Source: Branchipolynoe longqiensis (lineage: Eukaryota; Annelida; Polychaeta; Phyllodocida; Polynoidae). Taken from it: a stretch of 64,000 bases of DNA. The translations under genes were made by a program, and so were the position numbers. Where the stretch lies: contig CM059194.1 of assembly GCA_030323885.1 (NCBI GenBank), positions 29,236,363-29,300,362 on the forward strand, in the 5' to 3' direction. Of the stretch, positions 1 to 12,450 are shown piece after piece; within the stretch, counting starts at the first letter, position 1; every line of letters starts with the position of its first letter. The notes below the pieces were generated by a model. The model was not told where the DNA came from. It saw only the letters and a program-made list of their open reading frames with translations, and searched no databases.

Positions 1-309
1 GCATTACAATCACAAATATCCACGTAGCGCATTTATAGTGCATACACAGGGATGGTTTTACAATATAGAGCACGTAGCTTTCCAGTATCCTGGTCATTGC
101 ATTAATGTTGTTGGGGTAATTTTGTAAATGAAAGTAACTTTTATTCTTTGAGTGGGTTTCGAACCGACACTTGTGCCATCCCGGAGATCGATAGAATTTC
201 AACTATTAGTACTGTATTAGACTATCTAGACTCTCTGGTGCAATCAAGATCTATGCTTGTTTGTGCACGTGGTATTTCATCTGGGGAGATTAGTTCAGCT
301 CACGACATA

Positions 310-465
310 TGTATATATACGCACGTACATGCGTAACATGTATTTGTGTATACATATATATGTATGTGTGTATGTATGTATGCATGTATGTTTATTTGTA
401 TGTGTGTGTATGTATACATGTATGTAGGCATATGTATGTATGTATGCATGTATGTATGTGCTTGA
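310..465. repeat. GTAT-type microsatellite
   Basis: An imperfect tract of TGTATGTA units with interspersed TATA. It is simple sequence, with no coding signal. Confidence 0.85.
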
Positions 466-1435
466 ACTACCATATGTTAGTGTAACATTACTAGTTCCAG
501 AGAGAAGGGTAACATAAATCTAATTAATATGGCTTATTCGGTTGGCCTTCTTATTAACTTAAAAAAGTTCTACCGACTTGTAGGTATATTATTAGATGCA
601 TAATAGAACCTTTCACTTGGTAGATTTTCCTATTTTAACTGCCTCAGATCAGTTAGTAGATTTAATTGAACCCACAGTAGTCAGCCATTAAACTACCATT
701 AGCCTTTCCTACCATCGTCTGCAATTTAGGAAAAAAGTCGCTACTGTAATATGAATCCGCAAAGCTAGTTCGTGTGTTTATAAGGGGGGTGTCACCAGTG
801 TTAAATGTATAGGCATGCTGGTGAAATTTTAATATTTATCTATATGTTTGTGCAGCTGATTTTGCAACTGACAAATCGTGGGGGGGGGGGCATTTGATCA
901 AGATAAACAAACTAGCAAATGCACTAAATTCGGTCAATCTCAGTTCTCGGTGTTTTTTCTTCTTTAGTCTGCCTGTCTAATGTTTTCAAACATTGTCAAT
1001 AAGGCTAAATCAAAACAGAAATTGGTGATAGTCCCCGCTCCTGCCTGAAAAACTCGCCCGCCGCTGAAGTTTCTATGGGTCCTAATAAATTCACATGGAC
1101 TCTGGAAAATAGCCGACATTTTCTCAGACGAAATTTAATCATGTTGATTTTGGTTGATTAGAAAAGTTCCGGTCGGTGTACATAGAAAATAATTATGTCA
1201 GTCACAAACGTCATGGTGGAGAAAACTGTGAGATTTGGCTAGACAACGGCTAGCCAAAGATTTGCTACACTATGCATCCAGTCTAACCATCTGTCAATAT
1301 CCCCGCACCCCCGCATGCATTTCTTCAAACCAGGTTTTCCATGCAGCCGTGAATGCTAACTAGCCAAACACATGTGGTGTAAAATAAAAATAGCGTGTCA
1401 CTTACCGCCCCCCCCCGCCGTCTAAGCGCCCTCCA
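466..1435. other. Non-coding, no gene seen
   Basis: AT-rich sequence with a G10 run near 880 and C-rich runs near 1405-1440. No sustained ORF, RNA gene or clear repeat boundary was found. Confidence 0.6.
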
Positions 1436-1785
1436 CCCCCCCTTAAACGGTGCGTTTTTAAAACGCCTCATTATAATCCTTTTGGCCTAGATCCGACGTC
1501 CTACTTCGAGCTCCCCCGTGAAGACCGCCACCCCGACCCGCGCCACTGTGCCGCCACGCAGAGCCTTTAGGGCTTAATCGCTTCATATGAAACGCCTGAT
1601 CTATACCGCCTAGCTAGGTGGTTTATACGAAGCGTTTTATATAAAGCGCTTTCTCGATGCTCGTGTAAACGGTTCCGTTATACTTTAGGCGTTTTAGTGA
1701 CGTCATACGCATGCGCACTCGAGCTTTTCGTTTGTTGTCTTCCGGTTATTCACGCGGGCGTCTACAGCAACTACACAAAAAAACC

Positions 1786-4700
1786 ATGGCTTCGACAAGT
1801 GCTTGTGGGGAGACTACTAGTACACGACGTGACAACTGGGACGACGAGGAGGTGAGGATGCTGATCACCCTCTGGGGTGAAGACAATATCCAGCGAGAAC
1901 TGGAGTCATCGGGCCGCAATATAGTAATTTACCGGCGATTGTCAGCCAGACTTAGCCGCGCATGTAGTGGCAGCAGGGCGCCAAGGAACGCGGTCGCGTG
2001 CAGAAGCAAAATTAAAAGCCTCACACACACCTACCGTAAATGCCTGGACAACAACAAGTAAGTATTTTTTATCTCTTATTTACTTTTGAATTAAGCCTCT
2101 ACATTCCTAAGCTTTCTTCTACAGCTTCTACATACCGTTGCTTTCCATTGATGCGCGAGAAGGAAGAAGGCAAGGCGGGGGTGGAAGAAAGGCGCGTTTA
2201 TTACACGCCTCAGCGGAAAGTTAGGTACAACAAATGATGAACAATATGCAGTGGTAAATGTGGGTAGATACAAATAATGAGATATATGCACAGTGGTAAA
2301 TGTAGGTACATACAAATAAAGAAATATATGCACAGTGGTAAGTGTAGGTACAAGAAGGAGAGATATATGCACAGAGGCAAATAGAAATAGACATGGTGTG
2401 AAGAATGATGAGGGGCTCCCAGGAAGGAGGAGAGAGGCCCATAAGGAGCAGGAGAGAGTCAAAAAGTCCAGGTTAGGTTAAGTGTCAGTGGAGTGAGGGG
2501 GTGCCGAGGAGCCCTCCACCCTCGGGAGTGAGTAGGTAAGGGAGAGTAGGGTGGGTGGGCGGAAGAAAATGAAGAGTAGCGGAAGACGGCAGGAAGGTGA
2601 GTGCCTGAGGAGAGCCGGCGGGCGGCCTTATAAGGGAGGAAGGGGGGGCGACAGGCGGTGAGGTGCGAATGCTGGCGGCCCGGGGGAGGGTGAGATGTGG
2701 CGAGCAGCGGGCGTCGGGTGAGGCGTGAGCGCCAGAACAAAGAAGTGGCGGCCCGGGGGAGGGTGAGATGTGGCGAGCAGCGGGCGTCGGGTGAGGCGTG
2801 AGCGCCTGAACAAAGAAATGGCAGGGGAGAGGGGGGGGGGGGGCGAGCCGGGGCTCGGCCGAGGTGAGTAGGCAGCGCCACAGCGGCGGGGGAGGGTCTC
2901 TTCCTTCCCTCGCATTAAACGTAATGCTTCGCATTACGACCAATCCTTCGTGTCACTTCTATTCAGCATCGCTGTTATCTGATTGAATGACACTCGCTAT
3001 TATAACACGACAGATATGCTATTGCAGAATTACTAAATATGGTACATGCCCCCTAGGAAGTAATAACAAAATTCTTATTATTGACACTAGCCATTAGCAA
3101 TTGATGCTATATTTTTATTGTTGAGTAAACAAGACAAGTACCCTTATTTACACAGCTTATGCATTTCATCGCATCTTTAATGTTCTCTATTAAAATCTCG
3201 CAATCCATTTACAGCCGGAGTGGCAGAGCACCGCAGACCTTCCGCTATTACGAGCTGTTGGATGCGATTCTTGGCACACGGCCTACAGCTGATCCTCTCA
3301 ATGTCCTCGACACAGACGTAATGCCCCTGGACGCAGGTAGGATTGTTGAAAGCTTTCACTTGAAACCACTGTATTATATCGCTTTAGGCGTACTTGTTAA
3401 CTAACTACCGCCTTGCGGGAAAATTAAAACAGCGTAAAATAGAGCAACACACCTAATGTTGCGCTTGAAGCGTTTCAAATGAAGCCAGCTTAGTACATCG
3501 ATTTACCCTTACATTTCAATGCACTGCATCTCCTGCCGGCTAACGCAGAAAGTTCATAGACTGTTACACCTGTAATTTCTACACGTTTCAAATCAAGCAA
3601 CCTTTAGACATTTATTTTCCCCTTACTTCAAACCAGGTCGGTCGCCTTGCCTGACAGTTTACAAAAAGCTAAATAGTAAAGATGAGCTAATGTTGCGCCG
3701 GAACCGTTTCATATGAACCGCCCTTATTTAATCAATTTAGCAGTCCATTGCAACCACCCTTAGGGCCTTGCCCGACAGATTACAAATGCCCTTCACACTT
3801 TTCATATATAATGAGCTATTTACAGTTTTTTTGGGCCCAACTATAAACCCACTTAATCGCATTGCCCTACAGCTTCAACCCTTTACCATGAAACCACCTT
3901 ATTAAATCTATTGACGTCACAATGTCCTTTATAATCCCATAGCAGAAGCCGACACAGAAGAATTGGTGGTGGGGGCCGAGGAGGAAATTGGTCACGACGT
4001 TCTCGTGGACGTGGACGTCGAGGTAGACCTGGACAGCGATTCGGGTACCCCGTCAGAAACGGCTTCCGTTCTGCCTACGCCGCCTCCCACCCAGGCCAAG
4101 GAACCCACACAGCCAAGTAAGGACATTTGTTGCCAGGTTGCAGTAAGATTTCATGTTTCCGGCATGTAACATTATGTTATCTCTAGCAGATCTACAAATA
4201 CCCAGTGACGCTATCAATATACATAAATTTATATAGAAAACCAATTAACATAGCTCTGACACTATTCTAAAACTTACAAACTATTTCGGGAGTTATATGG
4301 TTTAATTACATTCACATCTTTGGGAATTTAGTGACGCGGACATCTTGAGCCTTGGTTTAGAAGTAAAAAAACAGCAGCCAACACCTAATTGTAAAACTAC
4401 TTCAGCTCAGTCTCCTTACTCACCGAACTTTTATACATCACATCCACTATTGCAGCGCATTATTCTTTTACTGTATACCAGCTATCTTCACATTCCAGCC
4501 GTGCGCACACGCAAGGGCAAGGGCAAGGTTATCGGGAAAAACGAAAAGTTCATGCAAAGCCTCATCACACAATTCACAACCGCGCAAACAGAAGCAGCAG
4601 CACTTTTTCAGCAGCACGAGGAAAGGCGCATGGAGAGAGACGTGGAACTGGAGGAAGGGCGGGTGAAACGTGAAGTGGAGATGGAGGAAAGGCGGCAGCA

Positions 4701-4974
4701 GCTTCAAATGCAGCTGGAGGACAGGCGGGAGCAACGTGCAATGGAAATGGAGGACAAGCGGCAGGAGCGGCATATGTCCAACCAGGAACAGAACCGCAAA
4801 CATGAGGACCGGATCGTGCGGCTGGTGATGTCCATCCAGCACCCCTCCGCCCCCCAACAGTTCCAAACTGCAACTACAGATGGCCTAACACGCATCACCC
4901 TCCTCACACCCCAAAATCAACAACATGCCACCTCCACTCCTAGCCCAAGCACAAGTTTTTTCGAATATCAGTAG
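1786..4974 (+). CDS. Myb/SANT-like DNA-binding protein of PIF/Harbinger (4 exons)
   Basis: Exons 1786-2057, 3215-3336, 3946-4116 and 4499-4974 join in phase to give about 346 residues. All introns are GT-AG, with GTAAGT, GTAGGA and GTAAGG donors; exon 3 has a CAGCAG-type acceptor that could start 3 bases earlier. The start at 1786 has a strong ACCATGG context; an in-frame ATG at 1711 exists but lies in terminal-repeat-like sequence. The N-terminus holds a trihelix/Myb domain (DNWDDEEVRMLI near residues 18-29, then CRSKIKSLTHTYRK). Exon 2 supplies the usual SGR...TFRYYELLDAILGTRP tail. An acidic stretch follows, then a long charged coiled coil of EERR/MEME repeats in exon 4. Family role: binds transposon subterminal repeats and helps bring the transposase to the nucleus and DNA ends. 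No disabling mutation was seen. Confidence 0.82.
2158..2930. repeat. GC-rich insertion with tandem repeats in intron 1
   Basis: This block in intron 1 of the Myb-like gene differs in composition from its surroundings. It contains a 42-bp unit repeated about 3 times (2249-2385, CAGTGGTAAATGT core) and a 73-bp unit repeated twice (2674-2746, 2747-2819). Its left edge, with AAGGCGGGGGTGGAAGAAAGG before TTTATTAC, resembles the B repeats of the Ngaro-type element at 58.3 kb, so it may be a solo terminal remnant of a related element. That link is an inference. Confidence 0.45.
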
Positions 4975-4979
4975 GTTGC

Positions 4980-6730
4980 GCACTTTCGGAGAAAACATTT
5001 ACCACATCCAGGTAGCATTAACTTTATTTTTTTACCTTCAGATTTTGTCCATCTTTTGCGCTCCTCTGTAGGTTTCACATTTTATGTATTCAACAATTAT
5101 CTCTATAGTAACAATCTATCTAACCTAGTGTAACAGGACATTCTAAATTGAACTTTTATCTACTGACTTTGTACTGTACCCTTGCGCCATGGTATTGACC
5201 TGACTTTACTGCTGTATTCCAGATTACAGTGCACAAAACAGAAATATCTTACGTACGGCATTTTAGCAAATATATGCTGCACAATTTACCTTTCACTTGA
5301 TTTATTACGTTATATGTATTTTTTTTAACCTTTGTTGGTTACACCGGAGCCATGCTATACGACTGGCAAACCGTATTTTTTCCCGAGTAGTGTGAATAGT
5401 CATGTTATCTGTTACGTAGACCAATTTAGAAAACTGCACATTCGCAGTTTAGCTTGCATTTTTCATGCAAATATTACAGTTTGATTTCTTTACAGTTTGA
5501 TTTCTTTACATTTTATATACACTTGTGCCATGCATTGTTACTAGGTATCCCAAGTGATTTTAAAATACAGGTCTGAGCTTAATTTAATGGATTTCATCTG
5601 TTAGTATGTTTAATTTGAAACAAAATGATACTTCATTTATCAAAATTGCTCTAATATTAAGGAAGATATGGGCGTTTTTAGGTTGTTACTTAATTGGGCC
5701 CATCCAAACCTAAAAAGATAGCATTTTTGATGGTCCCCCAAATTAAAACTAGTCACCTTATCTCACTTCTAATGTTTTTTCTGGTGATTTCATGGCCTGT
5801 ATAAAGAGAATATAGAGATCTAGGGGTATGAGATGGCTACATTTCAAGATATGGATGTTCAAAAATGCTAAAAACTACAATTTCCCATAACTCACCATTT
5901 TTCAAATTTAGCTGTGGAGCACTTTTAGAGGTACGCTTGTGGAAAAAATATGCACCCCAGATGGATTATTCTTATTTTTCCCTGACCTATAGGTGAGTGT
6001 TGTCACCTCTATTTTTTTTTAGGACCGCATACGATTGGGAAAAGTTGATGGAAATAGGTCCAAAATGCTCCAGAGCTCAATTTGGCAAGTGATAAAATCT
6101 GGTAAAAAATGAGAAAGTTTTAAATGCCACAGAAAATCACCCGTACAAGATAATTGCATGAAATCTTCAGGCTTTATTATCGTCAATATGTTCTTTCTAT
6201 TTACAGTATATATACAATATGCTTTGACATATGTGAATTGTTTTAATTTGATAATGATTGTGATCAAATCTGACAACAAAAATGCAAAATTTTTAGCAAG
6301 TTTGAAATGGCACAGAAAAACACATGTACAAGATAATTCCATGAAATCTGGAGTTTGTATTATCCTCAATATGCTCCTTCTATTTACATCATAATCTATA
6401 TAAGGCCACTTTAGAAAACACGATGTTACGTAGGCCACTTTTGAAATCAGGAAATTTTTAATGATGGTTAAATTGGGGTATTTTTAAAACACTGTTATTT
6501 GTATAAACTTTTGCCAAGATATTTACCGTCCATAAGTGCTTTGGTCGATACATTCTTTTTGTCTACCGTTCTGCCATGATAGCGACCTTTAATATTTATG
6601 TTTGCAATAAAATTTACCATTCTTTTGATATATGCCATGCTTTTCCCTTGTCCTTGTGAGATAGGGTTTTCGAAACGTACAAAAAGGGTTTCATCGGTTC
6701 ATAATCGGCCCTGCAAACACAGCTAAAATT
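4980..6730. other. AT-rich spacer between the two transposon genes
   Basis: No coding signal was seen. A direct duplication of about 90 bp with unit spacing near 185 bp (6120-6215 and 6307-6395; core ACAAGATAATT-CATGAAATCT) is present. The region would hold the 3' ends of the two convergent transcripts. Confidence 0.6.
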
Positions 6731-6736
6731 TGATTT

Positions 6737-9570
6737 TTAGCCACGGAAATATGATACAAACGCCTCGCGTATTTCTGCCCCATTATCTTCTCCTTCCACG
6801 TCGTGCGCCACGTTCTGCGGTTGTTGGTTTTCCGCCTCGTGGGCATCATCGGCCCAGTCTACGTTGAAAGCCTCCTTGTGTACCTCACATATATTGTTTA
6901 ATGTGAAGCACACAAGGATGACGTTGGTCACCTCTTCCGTCCTAATTTCTGTCCGTTTCAGGAGAATCCTCCAGCGGGCTTTGCAACGGCCGAAGGTATT
7001 TTCTATTGTCATTCTTGCGCGCGACAACCTGTAGTTGTAATTAAGCTGGTCCCTGGTCAGTCGGCCCGTGTCCGCGTACGCTTTCATTAACCAGGGACGC
7101 AGAGGGTAGGCCGGGTCGCCGAGAATGACTAGAGGCACTGTCGTAGGTCCCAATTGTAGGGGCCTCTCGGGGAAGAGCACACCAGCCTCGGCTTTTGCAT
7201 ATATGGAGGAGTTCGCCAACACACGCGCATCGTGTACCCTTCCTGGCCAACCAGCAGCAATGTTCAAAGTTTGATATTGGTGATCGCACATCACTTGCGC
7301 CACAATCGAGTAATACCCTTTACGATTATGATAGTCTGTGTGGTGCTTCTGGGGGGCCAGGATGGGAATGTGTGTTCCATCGATCACGCCGGCACAGTTA
7401 GGAAAACCAAAGCGTGTTGCAAAGCCCTCTGTTATCTCGGTCAAGCGCGCAGGACTTGGCAGTTTGATGTACTGCGGCAGGAGGACGCGGATGATGGCTG
7501 CGCAGGTGTCATGAAATATAACGCAGCATGTGCACTTTGCGAGGCCAAACAGATGGCCCACGCTGCGGAAACTACATCCTGTTGCCAGCAACCATAGTGT
7601 AACTGCCACCCGGACTTCTACCGTAACGCACCTGAAAAGGTTATAAATAAAAATCCATATAGGCACGGGAAACTGTACTCACGTTACTAAGCCATTAGTG
7701 TTACTAGGCGTATTTCTTTTTATATGGACCGAATTTGTTGGAGCGAATGTGGTTCATTTTCTGAAACGCTTGTAGCATAATGCGCCTCAGCGGGCGTCTA
7801 CACGGCGCAGATAACACTAGTGCAGCTGACCAGAAAAGGGTAACAGACGCAACGTAACACGATAAACTTTAGCGACAGTTAAAACACTTTTAGCTATACG
7901 AGCCGAAGTATATGAATTGATTTATAGTAAAGGAATTTTTTTAAGAAACCTGAATATTGAACCACACTAACATTACCTTAGTTATCTCACCCGATTTATA
8001 TGCATCGAATTATATTACGCGAATATTGTGCAACGAGTAAACCCAAATGCGCATCAGCGAGCCTCGCAACGGCGAAGAAAAGGATAGATAACGTAAAAAA
8101 CACAACCTCTTATTAAAAGCAACATCCACAAGTGTATATAGAGTACAGTCGCTCCATACCTCCTCATGTTGGTGTCGACCCGTTGTATGTGGTTGCGCAG
8201 TTGAAGAACAATGTGGTCAAATGTGGCCCTGCGCATCCGGAAGTTTTCCAGCCATTGTTGATCGGCGAAGGTGTCAATAACGATGTCCCTCCACCAGTGG
8301 GATGACCTAAAATAGTATTGAAGGGGGAGGACATGTAGATAAACAGACAACATCTTAATGCCAACTAATGCGTTGCAGCTAGCATGGGTTATATGAAACG
8401 GCGTAAACTTACCCGTATGAAACGGCGTAAACTTACCCGTATGATTGATTATAGCAACCATCCAATAACAACATTGTTATAGTCTTTACATCTCAACAGT
8501 AAGAGCGCTAATATAAGCCGCCAATATTCGCTGAATAGGTGCATTAAAAGACTTAAGTTATGGCGTTCTCAAATATTGCAACTAGTAGGTATGTTGACAT
8601 CGACGCGCTGCGCGGCCGCCGTGTTGTCCCCGATCGCTGTGATCGGGAGTGCGCGAATGGTTCTCAATATCTCTACCCAAATCGCTTCTCATAGGCTAAC
8701 GGTTGGGGGGATCGCGGAATCATTATTACCACATATAAAGGAAACCTTTCTGAATGTCATACTTTTCGAATTTTGCATTTCTGCTGATTCGTTCATGATT
8801 TTTGTGTTATTTAAAAGCATTTGTTTGGCTCTTTATAATGGTATGAGTATCATTTCTATATGGTAAATTTTAAAAAAAATCCAACATACCTACAACTAGG
8901 TACTTATTCCAGTCAGAAAAGGTAAATCTTGTACAGGGAAACCCCTAATTCATAAGCGCCAAGAAATGAAGAATAATCAAATTTTACCAATGCAAATTAT
9001 GCAGTTATTACACAACCCGCAGAAAATTACCTGCTTTTGGCGTGACGACTGGCATGCTCAGAATGTAACCGCCGCTATTCTGCCTTTGTGCACATATGTA
9101 CACAAAGGAAATAGAACCTCAAAGTGATAACCAGTATACGGGCAGACTGTCATTAATACCAACTATATAAGGCAGAAAGTTGCGAAGATGACACTGAGAA
9201 CGGTCTGGAAGCTGGAAGCTTTGCTTTCCACATGCAAAAGAGAGAACTCACTCTCACTATCATGATTATGTGACACTGACACTGACACTGTCAATGAATT
9301 TCATGTAAAGGCGACAGGTTAACACGTACTTAAAGAAAACAAGTTGAGTGCCTACCTTTCACGCGACCACAATATCCTTTGCGGCCTTTCTTGCAGACCC
9401 ATGAGCGACATGAGAAGGATCAGAAATTCTCGCCGTTGACTCTCCTGCCACTCCCAAAAGCGCCTTGCTCTGGTCGAAGAGCGCCTGACGATACCTCGCA
9501 TATTGTCGGCGTTACGGCGAATAATCTCCTGCTGCCGACGATTCGCTTCTTGTCCTACTCTGTCCGCCAT
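6737..9570 (-). CDS. HARBI1-like PIF/Harbinger transposase (3 exons)
   Basis: The minus-strand exons are 9570-9356, 8306-8160 and 7631-6737. Both junctions are phase 2 and rebuild an AGG arginine codon, giving 418 residues, or 426 if the upstream in-frame ATG at 9594 is used. Donors are GTAGGC and GTATGG; acceptors are TTTTAG and TTTCAG. The middle part contains SHWWRDIVID and FRMRRATFDHIV. Joining exons 2 and 3 gives NMRRCVTVEVRVAVTLWLLA, typical of HARBI1-type helix-turn-helix regions. The DDE_4 catalytic acids are visible as GVIDGTH, LGDPAYPLRPW and TIENTFGRCKARWRIL. Role: cuts and pastes the element, making TWA duplications. It is open over its whole length, so it could be functional. It is convergent with the Myb-like partner gene. 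Confidence 0.87.
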
Positions 9571-10009
9571 GTTGCTTCTGTGCCAGCAAGTCATGCGCAG
9601 ATATGCACTTCCGCCGTGAAACGTTTTAAGTACTGCCCGTGTAAACGCGAGACACTTTGAAAATCCCTCCGTGTAAACGCAACATTAAAACGCTTCATAT
9701 GAATCGATTTGTCTACATCGTTTTAAATTTACCCGTGTAAACACGGCTTTAGTTTCCGTGCTTTGTACGGCTCGCCAGTGCCTATTACATATAAATATGT
9801 GGGTATCTGGATAGCTGTGGTCAGTTGCAGAGCATTTCCCAACACGTTCGCGGATATTGAACTGGCAATAGGGAACGTAAATTCGACACAAATATCAGGA
9901 GTGAAATTATACATTGACATAGATCTATGACTATGGCTTGGGATGCATCGGCAGAGGTAAATGTATCATTCTATTTGTCATTTTTATATCATATTGTGAC
10001 TTTAATTAA

Positions 10010-10317
10010 AGCCCCAGTCCGACATCACCAGATTGGGGGAAACGGACAGAAACCAAACAAAGTCTGGTTTGTGTCCGTACAAGTTTTGAACATGCACACA
10101 ACTAGGAACAGATGCAGCCGGACTGACATTTACGGTTTTTATCCGTTTTGAGTTTGTTTCGTCCGTTGGCTATCTGTTCATGTCCGTTCGTCCAGCGGCC
10201 TTTGACCCGATATCACAACATTTTGACACATTTTAATACATTTTGATTTTGATACTTATGACGCCTGGACTAGACAATTCTGTCCATTGCTCAATCCGGT
10301 GATGTGTGACTGGGGCT
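10010..10317. mobile_element. 308-bp MITE with TTAA duplication (piggyBac-like)
   Basis: TTAA at 10006-10009 and TTAA at 10318-10321 flank inverted ends AGCCCCAGTCCGACATCACC and its near complement GGTGATGTGTGACTGGGGCT. There is no ORF of interest. The TTAA target duplication is the hallmark of piggyBac; the family is inferred from the duplication only. Confidence 0.75.
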
Positions 10318-10599
10318 TTAAGGATATTGATACTAGAATTATTCATGCATTCTGAGAAATATGAATGATTCCATTCACAATATATTTAATATTGAATGTC
10401 ACTGACACTGGCACTGGATAACACCAGAGAACGTGTATACTGTAAATATAGACGTTCTCTAATGATACCCAGTTAATAATGACTAAAAGAGGGATATTAA
10501 GATGGTCTAAATTAATCAGGAAGTATGATTCATCATGCGGTTATTTATAAGCCGAACAAATACATCTGTCCGTTTTATTATTAAACAAAATGATGGTAC

Positions 10600-10768
10600 T
10601 GGGTGCTTTAGCTACTGGCGATTGTGTATAAAGAGGAAGCGCGAAAACCTGGAACGCCATCTTTTGTTGAAAACCCGAACCCAAAGGTCACCGCGTGAGT
10701 TCACGAGAAACCCCGCGAGAGTCGTTTAGATTGGCGGGAAATGCGAGCCTCCTCCATGATGCAGCAAG
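10600..10768 (+). other. Putative 5' UTR exon of the FHA-domain gene
   Basis: A GC-rich block ends in CAGCAAG and a consensus GTAAGT donor at 10769. If it is spliced to the acceptor TTTTCTCAAG at 12399, the main ATG at 12401 is the first base triplet after one G. The ATGs inside this block (10741, 10756, 10759) would start only a short upstream reading frame that ends in the next exon, so the block is probably untranslated. Its 5' limit is a guess. Confidence 0.45.
10731..10741 (+). promoter_or_regulatory. E2F-type site TTGGCGGGAAA
   Basis: It is an exact match to the E2F/DP consensus, 27 bases upstream of the putative first donor. It fits a cell-cycle-regulated promoter, but this is a motif match only. 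Confidence 0.45.
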
Positions 10769-12399
10769 GTAAGTTGGGTACATATTACCGAGACATCTTG
10801 TAGTTGTAAAAAAAGTGTCTTTGTACGGTTCTGGAATTTTCGTTTCGATAGTAACGTGTGTAAAGTATTGTGGGTTAACAATATTCCATTGGTTACTATT
10901 GTCTCAGTCAAAATTTAAGGTAAATAGCGATTGAAATTTCGTTGGCTTGGGTTCCGTCGGGGTCATCATCCTGCGAGGCCCACGCCATGTTTCTTTTTCC
11001 CACCCAAAAACCAAGGGTTGATTGATGCTGTTGTATAAAAAGTATCCAGCTCTGTTTACATTCACGTTTTAACGTATGCATTGTCTCTCGGAGTAATACG
11101 GCAATCTGATAATAATTCAAGGTGGGAGGAACTACTCTAATTCAATGCGCCTGCACTGTGTTAAGATGCGTGACCCTAAAAATGTAACGCGAACTGAAAG
11201 GAAATGAAGAGGGAGGAGGATGGGGGGGGGGGGGAAGCGTGGGGCATCCGGATCGCCAATGGACGCGACATGATGTTCACCCCTCCACACGCCTGCAGCT
11301 GGGCGAGCAGTAGTCCCTTTGTCAACTATGGCAAGGAGAATGCCTTTTGCATTTGAATGGGGATTGTTTTGCTTTGAAATGGTGGGAGTTTCAGTCAGCT
11401 TCAGCTTGTGATTGGCGGTGGAGTTTACCCCCCATCAGCTGTTCTTCGATCTCGCGTCATGTGGCATTCCGACAACAGCTCTGTGAGGGGTTACGCCAAC
11501 TTCAGCGTCACCCCACTGTTAAAGAACTAAAACCCGTGAAGAATTTCATCATGAAGATTCGTCATAGAGCTTTGCTGGGAATCCCCCGAAATGTGTAGCG
11601 TTAATTTCACGCCTGTTTGTTTATGCCAGTCAGCCATGCGTTAGCTCCGCCAAATTTCATTGCACCTCGAGGTCGATCGGGCGGTAAAATGCTAATGGCG
11701 GAACAACCCGCATCATGACCTCATTTTTCTATTTGTTTTGTGCTCCGTAACTGGGTTGGATTTCTCGCCGCATGATGAATTCATTGCATGCCCGCTACGA
11801 TGCAAGTTTATTGATATGGCAAACGGTTAAGGAGTTATTTTCTTTGCTGAGCATTGTGAGCCGTGTTTTGGAGGTTTTACTTTTACGGATGCTCTCAAAA
11901 TGGCGGAATTTTCGAATATGACTCGGTGCACATGTCGCCTCACGCGGGGCTCTGCCTTGAACCGGCCAGGTTGTTCCGTTGTGCTATTCAAATATGTACC
12001 CACCTAAAATGATTAATTATCGTATTCAAAGCGCCTAGGCTGTGGGATGCACTAAAGACAAATCAAGGCTACGGGAATTGCGTTTTTCCCGCCTGTGAGG
12101 CTGTGTTTAAACCAATTATCTGAGTATGGCTATATCTAAATGATTCCCATATTTGATTTAATCATAATATCTATGCATTTTTGTTTTGTTTCATTTTATT
12201 AGGTGGTCTATTCTTGCTATCGTTTCTGAATATTGTTAATATTTGAAACCATAAATTCTTGACATGCCGTTCTCGGTTCAATTGTTTTGGCGGGAAACCC
12301 TCCCTAATAAGTTAGGGCCACGGGCTATAGCCTAAGCTGTATTATATCGAGTATATTCTGAAATGTTAGCTTTAACTGGAATTTTTCGGTTTTCTCAAG
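10769..12399. other. Putative first intron of the FHA gene
   Basis: No coding exon was recognised. It holds a G12 run near 11223-11234 and several CpG-containing stretches (11250-11480, 11640-11960). An ORF at 11347-11598 has no recognisable domain. Confidence 0.4.
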
Positions 12400-12400
12400 G

Positions 12401-12450
12401 ATGGAGAACTCTTACCACATGAGGAGAATCTGGCGTCGATCTGGACTACA
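12401..12450 (+). CDS. FHA gene coding exon 1 (start)
   Basis: ATG with G at +4, preceded by a good acceptor (TTTTTCGGTTTTCTCAAG, AG at 12398-12399). It encodes [16 protein letters not shown] and ends in phase 2 at a perfect GTAAGT donor. The phase fits exon 2 exactly. Confidence 0.6.

Larger units (their letters stand above)
1440..9748. mobile_element. PIF/Harbinger DNA transposon carrying both element genes
   Basis: The element carries the two proteins typical of PIF/Harbinger: a Myb/SANT-like protein (1786-4974, +) and a DDE transposase (9570-6737, -), arranged tail to tail. The right end reads CCCGTGTAAACACGGCT followed by TTA, the same terminus as the short MITEs at 14.2 and 23.4 kb. 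The left end is diverged. Its subterminal block (about 1560-1660), reverse-complemented, matches the MITE motif with an AACCACC-GAGGTGG hairpin, CATATGAA(T)CG and CAGCCCTAAA, but a clean left TIR is not visible, so 1440 is approximate. Family knowledge: PIF/Harbinger makes a TWA target duplication and needs both proteins to move. Internal repeats lie at 2249-2385, 2674-2819 and 6120-6395. Confidence 0.8.

Noticed and set aside
4345..4498. Upstream extension of the last exon of the Myb-like gene
   Set aside because: Open in frame but preceded by no acceptor; the pyrimidine-rich acceptor at 4498 restores phase with exon 3.
10908..11120. Minus-strand ORF with MAWASQDDDPDGTQANEIS, divergent from the FHA promoter
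   Set aside because: No splice donor, no recognised domain and no downstream exon found. A divergent gene is possible but unsupported.
11347..11598. 83-codon ORF in the first intron
   Set aside because: No domain, splice support or repeat identity; length is within chance.
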